From Pseudeuparius sepicola (Eukaryota; Arthropoda; Insecta; Coleoptera; Anthribidae), in NCBI GenBank assembly GCA_963920635.1, contig OY987305.1, positions 3,077,153 to 3,141,152 of the forward strand: 64,000 bases of DNA, written 5' to 3'. How positions within the stretch are numbered: the first letter of the stretch is position 1; every line of letters starts with the position of its first letter. Below, piece by piece: positions 45,807 to 58,109 of this stretch. The translations under genes and the position numbers were made by a program. The notes below the pieces were generated by a model that did not search any database, was not told the DNA's origin, and saw only the letters and a list, made by a program, of their open reading frames with translations.

Positions 45807-48800
45807 ATGACAGACCCTAATTACCCTTGGTACCAGTACATCACCAACTGTCCACCGCCGGGTTACCAACAACAACCCAACTACTACGATTACACTCAAT
45901 GGCAACAACAAATTGCCAATCAACCACCTCCGGGTTACCCGCCGGCAACTCAACCTGTCAACTACTATCAAATGCCAGAGTACAGTGTTCCGCCACCTAC
46001 CAACCAACCTGCACCCGCGGTTCATGCAACGGCAGGTGTGGAATACGAACGATATGGCACAACGTACAGTAACGATAACCTTCCGGTGCAATACGGGCAG
46101 AGTTTTCAATCTACCGAAAGCTCGACACAGGTCGTTTCGAATGACTGCAACAAAAAGTTGGAAAGTTATAAGAGAGTGGAAAAGAGCAGGAAGGAGAGAA
46201 GCCGGAAAAGGAGTTTGAGCAAGCATAGAGATAAGCCAAAGAAGTCTAGAAGGTAAGTAAGAGGTTTTAGATTTGATTGTGTCACAAACTAAATCAAAAT
46301 CAAAGTTTGGGTTTCAAATTATTATTTGCAAAACTAGCCGCATGCTTCACGGAATTAGTTGCAAAACTCGCTAAATGCATCAGAACCAATAGCGTGTGTT
46401 AGTATGATCACATAATATAATTGAATTTCCTCCATTATAAGAGGGAAAATTCGGATAGCATATAATATTTTAGTTTTATTATCAAAACTGTCTCTATGTA
46501 CTTTGTTATTTATTTATGCACAGTGGTTAGTTTCATTTCATGAACAATTTACTTCAAAACATAGAGCGAGTTTTGCAAATAATGCCTTCATATAAAAGTT
46601 TTAAAAAATTTCGCATCGGGGATTTTTTTATTAATAATTTTATTTTCAAGTTTCACTGGTGTTATTTTTTGCTTTAAAGAACATAAAAAATTGCCCACTC
46701 AAAACACCTAAAAAAATTGCTAAAGGAAAGTTGATGGACTGTCGAGCATTTACAATAAAAATTTATTTACATTAAATTTTCCAGTCTTAAATAGATCCCA
46801 AAATAATAATAAATTAAAATATACCTCTATCAAACTATTTCATGTAATTTCCTTATCTGTTGAACCGGCAAAATTACCACAGGTTTATTCAGTCTATAGT
46901 TTTATTTCTCTGATTAATTTTGCCCATTGTGTTGGCAAATATTAGATTTTTCAAACTTATCCAAGATATTCATGTGCAATAAAGTGTTTTGATTTATTGA
47001 TATTGTAAAATTTTATAAAAACTACATTTAGTTACAGTTTAACAAGTCCTCGATTAAAAATATATGTTCGCGATTTAAATGTAGTGGTGCTTCCAGTTTA
47101 AAGTTATTATTTTGAAATTAGATCGGTAAATATTTTTTTATATAGGGTGTTCTGTCAATGCCACACACGGTACACCCGAGGAGGAACATTCCTCTCGGTG
47201 TACCGTGCACCAAATTTGGTTAAAATATTTCAAGTAGTTTGAAACAAAGGAAAAGAAGTCGTATTTTTATTTTCTGCAAATTTCAGTTTCGTTGTACCAT
47301 TATTTACATTTACCAAACACCCTGTATAAAGAAAATAATCAGTTTTGAAAATCACAAAAATTCAAATATCCATAACATGACTTGAATTAAACTTTGGAAA
47401 ATTATAAAACCAATTAAATTTTGATTTGGTTTGTGGTTGACAATTAAAATTTAATTATACTTACGATGATTAGGCGATCAACATCAAGATCCAGAACACC
47501 GAGCAAACACATGCATTCAAGATCTAGAAGCCACGAAAGGCGCAGGTTGAAAACGGCCAAATCCCGCAGAAGTAGGAGAGACAGATCTCACCATGGACGT
47601 TGTCGATCCCCTGTAAGGTCTCTAAAAGCTCCGAGACGATCTTACGAGAGAAAAATCACTAGCGCCCCTGATAGGCCTGTAAAAAGGCCAAGTTCTTCTC
47701 ATACATATCGCTGTGACAAAAAGAAAGTTACTAATGCGTTAGAGCTCAAGAAAAAGAGCAATGAAAACTTAAGTTTCTTATCTAAGGACATGGAGAGATC
47801 AAGGTCTGATACTATTAGCGAACGAGATCAAATCTTGAGTCGCTACAAAAAGAACTTCTGCCACACCGAAAGAGAAATTACGGAAAAGTTAGATGAGTTC
47901 GCCAAAAGTGAAAAGGATATTTTAGATATGGAGAAGAAGATTTGGACAAGGTCCACCCCTTGCGAACTTTGGTATACTCGTAGCGAAGAAAATTTGAACA
48001 TTACTAAAGCGACGTCAAAGCTTGTCGAACTTTGTAAATCTTTCGAATTTGACCTTGTCGAAAGGGCTCGTAGGATCAACTCGGAAAAACCCGAATACGT
48101 GGCCCTGCCCAGGAAGAATAGAGCAAGGCTGTGCAAACATAACAGTAAGGTTTAGTGTTTCTCGAAAATATATTATTATAAATTATAATTTTTTTGGGTT
48201 AGCTGAAGCAAGTACCTCAGACTCAGATACTTCTGAGCACTTGACTGACAAAGAAGACTGTACCATGGAGGAAGTACAAAGAAAACAACAACATCCGGAT
48301 AGACTGCATCATGAAATGTGGTATAATGATCCCGGAGAAATGAACGACGGGCCGTTCTGTAAATGTTCGCATAAATCGAGAAAATCCGGAATAAGACACG
48401 GTATTTATCCAGGCGAAAAACCTATCCCGAGATGCGATTTACTCACTAATAATTTTGACAAGCTTTTTCACTATAGGTATGTTGAGGATTTTATTTTATT
48501 TTTGAATGTTCATTATTAGACAGGATCTTTTTTATTTGTAGAATTACTGTTTCACCGGCGACAAACTTTTTAATAAAAACGCCGACAATCATACCGTACA
48601 ATGAACACGAGTTTATTTTCGAAGGTTTCTCGATTTTCTCTCATACGCCATTGATTGCTTTGCCCCCATGTAAGGTTATAAGGTTCAATATCGAGTACAC
48701 GATTTCGTACTATGAGGAAAAAATACCTGATAATTTTGTTGTATTGGAGTTGGATCTTTTCAGTAAGTTTCATGTAAAATGTCAAATAACTAAGAAGAAA

Positions 48801-51800
48801 ATGTTTGATTTTAACATCTAACCTCACTTCCAATGACAATCGGCGCATGTCTGACAGACCCCGGAGGATAAACAAAGTGTTTTTGTTGGATTACTTTATT
48901 TGTTTTATTCCTCACATTTTTTTTTAGTTTGGACAAAATATCTTGTTAGGTGTAAATCAGTTTTAATTGCTTGAAGTAGAATAATTTATTATTAGGGGAA
49001 ACTATAAAAAAGTGTTTATTTGTCCACCACGGCCTAGTAGGTTGCAAAGACTGATTGATGCCTACTTGATCATTGTAAGAAGTAAATGGAAAAGATTAAG
49101 ACGAAACAACACGTTTATCGGAGATATTAAAAGATGTTTTTGTTTTAAATTCTTCTTGGTTTTTATAGTGTCAAACCAAAGTTCCACAACATAAAATCCT
49201 CTTTTTAGCCGAATACTTATTCAGAGAACTCCTAGAACTAGTAGATCTCGAACTGACGGAGCCAAAGGATAGCGAAACTTGTTCTCGTTTTCACTTTATG
49301 CCCCGTTTCGTGAGAGAACTTCCGGAAAATGGTAAAGAAATCCTGTGCATGCAAGAAGTCCTAAAATATTTGCTCGCGAATAACAGACTGCTCATGAGAG
49401 AGAAAGATCTCGAAACGATGTTTAAAATGTCACAGTACGAGTGGCAAAATTTTGCCGGCAAAATTAAAGGCATGATTGTTACATACCCTGGTAAAAAACC
49501 TTGTTCTGTACGCATTGATTACCTCGACAGGAATATGGATCAGCAGAAAAAAGGCAATTATAATTTTCCAGAAATTATTCATTTTGGGATAAGACCTCCG
49601 CAGCTGAGATATGCTGGAAATTCAGAGTAAGTTTTGTTGTTGTTTTTTTTACCAAATTAAAGCAATTCCCAAGGAATTAAACAAATAACCACTCAATAGA
49701 CCATTGAAATATTTATTTTTCTGAGATTTAAACCAACTATCAATTTGAATCATATCCTCAAAATCTGCTGAGGGGCTAACAAACAAAATAAACTATTTAT
49801 AGTCACAAAATACTTTCTGTGACAGCTGTCATTTTCGAGATATGACACAAACTTGTGTTTTTTAAATGGAAACCATAGTTATTTCCGTTATTTTTCCGAA
49901 TAACCATATCGTTGGAGAGCTCTAAAAATGCCTGATTTTTGAGACCATTTAAAAAACAAGCATTAGAACAATGCTATCCACTCAGACTATAGATCAGAGA
50001 TCCGATTTTTATCACAAATTCACCGGATTTCCGAAGAACTGCATGTTATTCTTATTTCCCCTTTATTGCACAGCCCACCATACAACAAAAATATGACATT
50101 TGTGCAATAAAATAAGAAAAATTTGCAGATGTTCACAATAAAAACCCCATGTAAACAAAGGCAAGTTCTGGGTTTGTTTGCCCCTCAGCAGAATAATAAC
50201 TGTCAAGTGGCGTCACACTTAAATGGTCTATCCAACAACAAAGGGTTATGTCCTAGGTTAGGTTAGCTAATCTAGATGTCCAAAGTTAGGTGAGGTCCAA
50301 GATTAGATTCGACTATGACCTAGGCCAGCTAACCCAGCTTGTTGTATTCAAGTAACTTTAATTATACATATTGTAGATATCAAAAAGCTTGGCGGGAATA
50401 TGTAAAATTCAGACATTTAATCGCGAACAAGTCGAAACCAACATTTGATGACAAAAGAAAGCTTGAAACCCAAAAAAATAAGTTGCAAGAAATGAGAAGG
50501 CAAAGCAAAATGAAACGAGACGTTACTATTGAAGTTTCTGCTCGAGGATTTTACAGAACGGGCATTATGTGTGACATTATTCAGGTATAAATAAACTTTT
50601 CAATAAATCCCGTGTAAAGAATACATTTTACGTTATTTCAGCACGCAATGTTGATTCCGGTATTAGTATGTCACCTAAGATTTCACAATTCGCTAAGCAT
50701 TCTCGAAGAATCTATAAATTATCGCTTCACGCAAAGACACTTGCTGCAACTTGCGTTAACTCATCCCTCATATCGGGAAAATTTCGGAACGAATCCGGAT
50801 CATGCTCGTAACAGTGTAACGAACTGCGGAATTCGTCAACCCGAATATGGCGACCGCAGAATTCACTATATGAACACCAGAAAGCGCGGCATAAATACTT
50901 TGATAAATATTATGTCGCGATTTGGAAAACAACAGGAGACTGAATCTAACATTACACACAATGAAAGACTTGAATTTTTGGGAGATGCAGTTGTGGAATT
51001 TTTGTCGTCGATACACTTGTTTTTTACATTCCCTGATTTAGAAGAAGGTGGTCTTGTGACTTACAGGTAAAAATATGACAATCGGGGCTATTTTTGGCAT
51101 AAGACGAGTATTATTTTAGAGCTGCAATTGTACAAAATCAACACTTAGCGGTACTAGCTAAAGTTCTGAAACTCGACAAATTCATGCTTTATGCTCATGG
51201 CTTGCATCTATGCCACGGTTTAGAGCTTAACCGTGCCCTGGCGAACTGTTTTGAAGCTCTAATGGGTGCCTTATTCCTCGATGGTGGCATTGCCGTAAGT
51301 TTTAAAAGTTTAGGGTTGATTTACACTAAATTGTAATACTGTAGGTCGCCGATAAGGTGTTTTCTAATACGCTGTTCAAAAATCCACCCACACAACTTGA
51401 GGTTTGGGTAAATTTACCGCCACACTCCCTGCAAGAACAAAAACCATTAGGCGATAGACAGTGGATCGATAAATTCGAAATTTTGCAAAATTTGACTAAC
51501 TTCGAAAAATCTATAAACGTAGATTTTGACCATATAAAACTGTTAGCTAGAGCTTTCACCGATCGTAATTTGACAATGGGTTCGAACCAGCGTCTTGAAT
51601 TTGTAGGCGTCACCGTTTTGAAACTTATAGCATCCGAATATTTGTATAAATTCTTCCCTGAGCATCACGAGAGTCACCTATCGGTACAAACACAACATAG
51701 CCGATAATTTAAATTATTAAACACAGTTTATTGCAGTTGCTAAGAAGTTCGTTGGTGAACAACAGAACACAGGCCATTGTGTGCGATGACTTAGGCATGA

Positions 51801-53168
51801 CCATTAGCAACAATCCAAAAGCAGAATTGAAAACCAAGGATAGAGCTGATTTGCTCGAAGCTTTCATTGGTGCTTTATATGTTGACAGGGTGCATAACGT
51901 AACTACGTTGACAACTTTGACAGATGAACTGACGAACTTGTCACCTTTGACAGATGAGCTGTCACTAATTGAATTGTGTCGTAGGGTATGGAATATTGCG
52001 AAGTGTTCTGTAACGTAACCTTAGTCCCACGCCTGCAAGATTTTATTATCAATCAGGATTGGAACGATCCAAAATCGAAACTGCAACAATGCTGTCTGAC
52101 ATTGCGTAAAATGGATGGTGGCGAACCAGACATTCCAGTTTATAAGTATGTTTTGACGAATTTATGTTATAATAAAGGAACAGAATTTAGGGTGGTACAT
52201 CACTTTGCCAGAAATATTAAATTAAATAAAATATTTGCGAAAAACATGTTTTGAAATTTTTGTTTTTAGGGTTATCGAGTGCAAAGGGCCAACCAACACA
52301 AGAGTTCATACAGTGGCAGTATACTTCAGAGGTAAAAGATTAGCTAGCGCTAGCGGACATAGTATAAAGCAAGCCGAAATGAATGCAGCTAAAGAAGCTT
52401 TGGAATCATCCAACAGTGAGTATATTTGGCTTGGTTTTTGCAAAATGGTTCCATAAGCTTTGGTTTTTGTTTTGAAATGGGTGATGTTTTTCTTCTTTTC
52501 ATGTTTTAGATTTTTTATTGGTAGCCTGAAAATATTTTTGTTGTGCAGATTGTTTGCAAGTTATTTTGTTGTTTTTTACATAGATTTTTTAGGGGCTTGT
52601 TATTATGTTTTTGGTTTTTGTGCATTTTTTATAAAATATGTTTGCCTTAATTTTACGCCAAGTTCATACAGTCGCGAATCGTGTAAATGACTGATTGGCT
52701 AATTTTAACCGACAATATTTCTGCGTAGAAAAGTTTTAATTTCTGGCGAATTTGCAAAATTTGAAATCTGCGAAAGCTGCTATTTTCTTCCAATTATTTT
52801 TTTAGGTTATATTATGACTTTATGTTTATATTTAAGTTTATATTTAAAAGTCCCTGATTGGTTCATTTTAACTGCCATCTTAGGAAATTGATAAAAACTG
52901 ATCTAGGAGGCAGTTAGACAAAAAAGTGGGTATTCTCCAGAAAACTTCCAATTTTTATTTTAAAAAAGTGTAAACGCAACTAATTGCGGTTTTGAGGATC
53001 TAGATTCTAATTTTTTTCCCAGACTTGTTCCCCCAGCTGGACCACCAAAAACGGGTGATAGCCATGTCGATGAAAAAACAGAAACATAAGAGAGGCGGGC
53101 GTGATGGCCCCACTTCCGAAGAAGCTGGCACCACCAAGGCCATTGATACAAAAAAAAGAGCCCAGTGA
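45807..53168 (+). CDS. drosha: Drosha, ribonuclease III (copy 1, complete)
   Basis: Thirteen exons join in phase to 1260 residues: 45807-46252, 47474-48144, 48203-48476, 48542-48762, 49209-49626, 50377-50584, 50642-51066, 51120-51294, 51345-51683, 51737-51889, 51985-52145, 52270-52415 and 53023-53168. Drosha (human 1374 residues) works in the nucleus with Pasha/DGCR8 to crop primary microRNAs. Domains in order: a Pro/Tyr-rich tail, an Arg/Ser-rich region, the central domain with CKCSHKSRKSGIRH and CSRFHFMPRF zinc-ligand motifs, RNase IIIa with ERLEFLGDAVVEFL (E857, D861) and E933, RNase IIIb, and a dsRNA-binding domain (about 1140-1210). In RNase IIIb, QRLEFLGD reads QRLEFVGV: residue 1035 is Val (GTC at 51609-51611) where a metal-binding Asp is expected; D1097 and E1100 are kept. 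That domain is therefore probably inactive. The exon 2 acceptor (TTAG at 47470-47473) is weak. Confidence 0.95.
47143..47324. mobile_element. Small TA-type element in Drosha copy 1 intron 1, with internal hairpin
   Basis: TAGGGTGTTC at the left and AAACACCCTG(TA) at the right are imperfect inverted ends, about 180 bp apart. The copy 2 intron lacks it. It contains a 42-nt hairpin at 47166-47207 with arms CACGGTACACC and GGTGTACCGTG extended by GAGGAGGAA/TTCCTCTC. Confidence 0.6.
49696..50229. mobile_element. Inverted-repeat element in Drosha intron 5
   Basis: AATAGACCATT at the left and AATGGTCTATT-type sequence at the right, with inner arm AAATCTGCTGAGGGGC against GCCCCTCAGCAGAA. The left arm is also present in copy 2 (from about 63829), so the insertion is older than the gene duplication. 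Confidence 0.6.
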
Positions 53169-53378
53169 GTTATTCAAAAAATAGGTTCAAATGCTCATCC
53201 AGTTCGTCTGGAGATATGTGTAAGTTTTATTTGTTTGTCTGGGGTTTGATTGTTTAAAATGACGCTAAGCGTGTTACGGAACACCCCGTATTTTGATGGT
53301 CAAACGTTTGTGGCGTCTTCTTGTATTGCCGCTGTGTCCAGTTGGATTTGTTGCAAATTATTTTTCATCATTGGTTTG

Positions 53379-53859
53379 TATGAAGGGATAGAGGGGCCAC
53401 AAGAAATTACGCAAATTTCGATCAAAAATTTACTTTGAATTTTGTAATTATAAATAACTATTGTCGGTTCGATTGACAATTGTCGGTCCGATTGACGGTT
53501 CGATTCGCAATTGTCGGTCTGATCGACGATTGTCGGTCCGATCGACGATTGTCGATCCGATCGACGATTGTCGGTCCGATCGACGATTGTCGGTCCGATC
53601 GACGATTGTCGGTCCGATCGACGATTGTCGGTCCGATCGAGGATTGTCGGTCCGATTGACGATTGTCAATCGAACCGACAATAGTTAGTTAAAATTACAA
53701 AAATCGAAGTAGATTTTCGGTCTAAATTTGCGAAATTTATCATATTTGAAACCTAGAATTGTCAATCGGTCCCACAATTGTCAATCGGACCAACAATTGT
53801 CGATCGGACCGACAATAGTTAATTTGCGAAAATTGTTGTGGCACCTCTACGCCTTCGTA
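53379..53859. mobile_element. Element with 19-bp dyad array and GGTTTG target duplication
   Basis: The terminal inverted repeats TATGAAGGGATAGAGGGGCC and the complement of GGCACCTCTACGCCTTCGTA are flanked by GGTTTG (53373-53378, 53860-53865). The interior 53458-53687 is an array of about ten units of GATTGTCGGTCCGATCGAC (period 19), each nearly self-complementary, bounded by CTATTGTCGGTTCGATTGAC and its complement. Three more units follow at 53757-53817. It is not a CRISPR, because the units are contiguous. Confidence 0.75.
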
Positions 53860-54233
53860 GGTTTGTTAATTTTCGTACTAAAAAAACAGTGACTTGTTTG
53901 GTTATGACGATTTTTTTACTAGACATAGTATAGTGATGTTTATTTTTGTGGTATTCAGGCTGTGAAATTTTTCTGGCTATCTGGAAAAATGTTTACTCTC
54001 AAATTTGGCCGCATAGCCTTTTGGCCTTGGTGCCTTTTGGCCTATATTCGGAAAGGAAAATGCAGGGTTCAGTATTAAATTGAAGGGGATATGTAATATT
54101 TTATTTATTGAAAAAAATATATGTTATTGTGACATTTCAACTGTCACTTTCACCAGTTGTGTCAATATCATTACTAATAACCTAACTTTTGTTTCCAAAA
54201 ATGCAAGGCTTGCTAGGAGTTATAAATATGAGT

Positions 54234-55333
54234 TAGGGAATCCAATCCTGATAAGGGATTTTGGGATGATTGATTTTAAATCCCAGGATCCCGGGATCGA
54301 ATCCCGTGATCTCCGTATTAAAATTATTTTCATATATTTTTGGTAGTTCTGCAAGTGCGTATTGAAAAATAAAACATATAACACATATGCAGAGTGGCTC
54401 ACTTAAGAGTGAAAGAACCTTATAACTTCTTTAATTTTTAACCGACCAGAACGAAATTTTTACAAAAGGACATTGTTGCCTACTTATTTCCAAAAAATTA
54501 GTTGTCTACATCAAAGCCAAAGCCACCTGCGATGCCACAATCGAAGTTAAAAATCCGAAAGTCATATGCTTTTTTTTTTCAAAAAAATGTACTAAAAAAG
54601 TTGTTTGGAATCGATCCAGAACTCTAAATCCAAAATTTTGTCAAATAGAAAAAAAGTAATAATTCCAAAAAATTAAAAAAATTTTGTAGCTTTTAATTTT
54701 ATTTTAAAATGATTATTTTTTTAAAACAACTTCAAAACTTCCATGGCATACTTTTCTAAATGCAGGAAATTCTTAAATTGCTGTTTTTGGACTTTATTTT
54801 TTTTTATTTAATATTTTTGATTTTGTCAAAATTTTGGATTTAGGGTCCTGGATCTATTTTAAACAACTTATTTTAGTAATTTTGTTTTAAATCCCTGATA
54901 TGACTTTCGGATTTTTAGCTTCGATTGTGGCATCGCAGGTGGCTTTGACTTTGATGTAGACAACTAAAGTGCCATCTACCTTTTGTAAAAATTTCGTTCT
55001 GGTCGGTTAAAAATTAAAGAAGTTATAAGGTTGTTTCACTCTTAAGTGAGACACTCTGTATATGCCTAGTTGATTCTCATTAACTTAAAAAAATAAAAGA
55101 GTTTAAACTAATATAGATTACCTAAATAAAATTTTTAAATTAAAACAACTTCTAAGGAATTTTTCAGTGTAAACATTTCTGAACAAAGCCAAGGCTCATA
55201 AAATAACAAAACTAGAGAAAAATCAATCTGTAATTTCATAAAATAATCCCGGGATTTATATGTAAATCCCGGGATCCTCGGGATTTTAAAATATCTCAAA
55301 ATAATACGGGATCCCGGAATATTGGATTCCCTG
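54234..55333. mobile_element. hAT-like element with 8-bp duplication, carrying a nested foldback
   Basis: The ends TAGGGAATCCAATCC and GGATTCCCTG, with subterminal TCCCGGGAT words, are flanked by ATATGAGT (54226-54233) and ATAGGAGT (55334-55341), a 7-of-8 match. The foldback 54390-55058 is inserted in the middle. No transposase. Confidence 0.75.
54390..55058. mobile_element. Foldback element L nested in hAT-like element
   Basis: The ends CAGAGTGGCTCACTTAAGAG and the near-complement CTCTTAAGTGAGACACTCTG have TA at the right. The arms are about 270 bp (GCCACCTGCGATGCCACAAT against its complement near 54927). There is no coding content. Confidence 0.8.
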
Positions 55334-55389
55334 ATAGGAGTGCGTCGAACGTACCACTACATAACCGACTTTCAAAATTAGTAAATATA

Positions 55390-56307
55390 CAGGATGATTT
55401 TTTAGGTCTACCACCGCGATTTTCTCGCTCATTTTGCGGCCTACAAAAAACCGCAAGAAACAAAAATATGACAATTTTGGACAGCTAAGTGATGCTTCAA
55501 AAGAAATTGGCATCCATGGCCAACTTGTCACGCAATATTAAGGTCTTCAGTAGGGTCTTAAGTAGGGTCTTAACTGATCCACTGTAGCGGATGATGATCA
55601 TAGGATATGATCGCAATGATTATGATCCGCTTGCTGGTTGGAGATCGCAACCTCCAATCAGCAAATGTCTGACGCTAAAAAAAATATATTAAGAGACAGA
55701 GGAAAACTTTTATATTAAAAATTGATGGCACTGAGAAGCTTTATCCACCCAGTTGCTCAGATAGTTTCAGCAAATTAACAGGGCCTTCGGCTCTCTTGAG
55801 GCTATGATTTTTTTTGTTTATTTCTTATTAAGGGATTTTCTCGCTTATTTTGGGCCGCACAGAAAATACGTAAGAAAACAAAATATGGCAATTTTGGTCA
55901 GCAAGGCTACGTTAAAAAAGGAATGGGCCTCCATGCCCAACTTTTCGTGCTGTACTGAAAAAACTTAGAATCGACAAAAATTTTCATGGTTTTAAGAGAG
56001 CCGAAGACCCTGTGTAATTTGCTGAAACTATCTGAGCACCTGGATGGATAAAGCTTCTCAGTGACATCAATTTTCAATATAAAAGTTTTCCTCTGTCTCT
56101 TAAAATAAACATTCCACGGCCATTAATAGTTTTGCTCAATTTGAGGTTTTTTTAATATTGCGCGACAAGTTGGCCATGGATGCCGATTTCTTTTGCAGCA
56201 TCACTTAGCTGTCCAAAATTGCCATATTTTTGTTTCTTACGTTTTTTTTTGTAGGCCGCAAAATGAGCGAGAAAATCGCGGTGGTAGACCTAAAAAAATC
56301 ATCTTAT
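55390..56307. mobile_element. Foldback element M between the Drosha copies
   Basis: The left end CAGGATGATTTTTTAGG is preceded by TA; the right end CCTAAAAAAATCATC runs into a (TA)n tract at 56309-56334. The arms are about 400 bp, for example GCTTTATCCACCCAGTTGC against GCACCTGGATGGATAAAGC. There is no coding content. Confidence 0.8.
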
Positions 56308-56334
56308 ATATATATATATATATGCAGTGTGTTC

Positions 56335-57201
56335 CAATTTGATACTGGACACCTCAGAAATATATGAAGGGCAAGGAACAATATAACAATAAAGAAGTGC
56401 CTAAAAAATGTATGTATACTTTTTCCCAAGTTGACAGAGCACTTCCCACAAGTATTTTTTATAGGCTCTTATTGGGCCATAGGTTATGTGGCTGTTTTTG
56501 TATTACCTATATAGTTCCTGTTTTTTTTAACTTTATTAAGCTCGACTGTGATTTTAGGGCATCTGAAATTTTATGTTATTGTATTTTATATATTTGTATT
56601 TTTGATAAGGTAGGTATATTTATAAAAATAAAAAGCTGTACTCTTATATTTTGTTTTATTTTAATTCCATCACAAAAATTACGATTTTGATTATTATATC
56701 TAACTAGAGATGGGAAAGTTCCTGCTGAAAATTTCTGCAACTTTCCAAAAGTTTCCAATTTTGTTTTTTTTATTGTTTTCCAGAAATACCAAATGTGAAG
56801 ATTGTCATATTTTAAAAATAGAGATATGACTGCCAAACCAAAAGCAATTTATAGTAACCTTGAATAATTTGCCTTCTCAGATGTGCCTTGCTGCCTCCAC
56901 AGAACAGGTTAGTAGGTTTAGGGTTGCCGGAATATGGAATATGTGTTTCAGCAGAATTTCAACTTCAACAGAGCATATATATGCTCTGATTTCAAACCAG
57001 TTTGAAACTGTCAGGACGTAAAACGGTTTGAAATCAGAAACTTTCAGGAGCAGAGTTTCAACAGAGCATATAAAACAACTTTGAAATTCCGCTGAAACAA
57101 ACCGTTCTAATACAAATCGAACCCTCTACTTACCTTGAATCGAACCTACACCAACCTAACCATTCATCGTTTTGTGGGTCGCTTCGATCCATAGAATTAA
57201 A
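56335..57201. other. Spacer between Drosha copies, no gene recognised
   Basis: The spacer includes a GCAGTGTGTTCCAATTTG end-like word at 56335 and, at 56995-57080, an imperfect local inversion around GTTTGAAACTGTCAGG. No exon is recognisable. Confidence 0.35.
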
Positions 57202-58102
57202 GGGGGCTTCGATTACAGAGAACGCAGAAATGGCACTGCACCACAGAGCTCATATTGAAAACCAGCACCGTATTCTACAAATTATTCCCGCCTTGAAAAT
57301 AAATATTAATAATTATAATAATTATTGTCATTTCAAAGTTTCGAGTAACATTAAATTGTTTTTAAATATAGAGTGAGAAATTAAATAAATTAATTAAATT
57401 CGAATTTGAATACTTTGAGCTATCTGTACTTCCGGTTTGGAAAAACCAAAGATAAAAAAATCTGAAATTTATATTTTAAAGTAAAGTTTCAAAGATAGGG
57501 TGATAAATTTCGAAATTCACCAAAAAATTCAATTCGAATTTGACTTTCGCAGTTTTCACTGTTTTCGTCCGACGCCATTTTCTTATTGTTTTCCATTTGA
57601 ACAACACCTGGTACAGCTAAAGTTCGTCGTTCTGGCCGCAGCTGAATTGGTAAGTGAGTATATATTACAGAAAGTAAAATATTTATTAAAGAAACGCCAC
57701 AATGTAAATAGAGACAATATAGCAGTCGAGGCTGCGAAAACTACTCATCGGGTTTTGGGTAATATGGAAAAATGCGTTGTCGTCATTTCCGACGCCAGTA
57801 TTACGTTCCCGTTTTGAAAATATAGGTAAGATAAAAAAAATTTCAAACTTTTACTTCAAGTTATCAAGTAAGTCGATAATATTAAATTGATTTTTAAACA
57901 TAGATTGAGAAATTAAATAAATAAATTACATTCGAATTTCGATTTTTTTTTATTTGACTTGAGGCTGGTGCTGCTGTCGCCATTTTGGTGTCTATTCGAG
58001 ACGTCTTTCAGCTAAACAACAAGGCGTTCGTCGTTCTGGCCCTATAAGATTAATAAATAATATAAATAGTTGGCGTCTCGTGTTCCAAAATTTCGTAGCT
58101 TT
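57202..58102. repeat. Dispersed repeat S, copy 2
   Basis: Aligned with 33403-34845 in the same orientation: AAGGGGGCTTCGATTACAGA at the start; TTTCAGCTAAACAAC, GTTCTGGCCCTATAAGATTA and GTTCCAAAATTTCGTAGC at the end. It lacks the hAT-like insertion found in the other copy. Its function is unknown. Confidence 0.7.
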
Positions 58103-58109
58103 TTTAATT

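Noticed and set aside
45798..46226. Long minus-strand open frame opposite Drosha exon 1
   Set aside because: It is a shadow of the Pro/Tyr-rich coding exon; it has no conserved content and is shortened in copy 2 together with the sense exon.
51890..51984. Insertion of extra residues in Drosha RNase IIIb (LTDELTNLSPLTDEL)
   Set aside because: The segment is 95 bp, shifts the frame if read through, and has GT..AG ends. Removing it restores the family's normal length (YVDRGMEYCEVF), so it is an intron with a small internal repeat.
53458..53687. CRISPR-like array
   Set aside because: The units abut with no spacers, the host is an animal, and there are no cas genes.
53448..53688. Open frames of about 75 codons on both strands with a TIV(D/N)RTDNRRSDRQ-like pattern
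   Set aside because: They are a by-product of the 19-bp tandem array, which lacks stop codons in several frames. There is no sign of a real protein.
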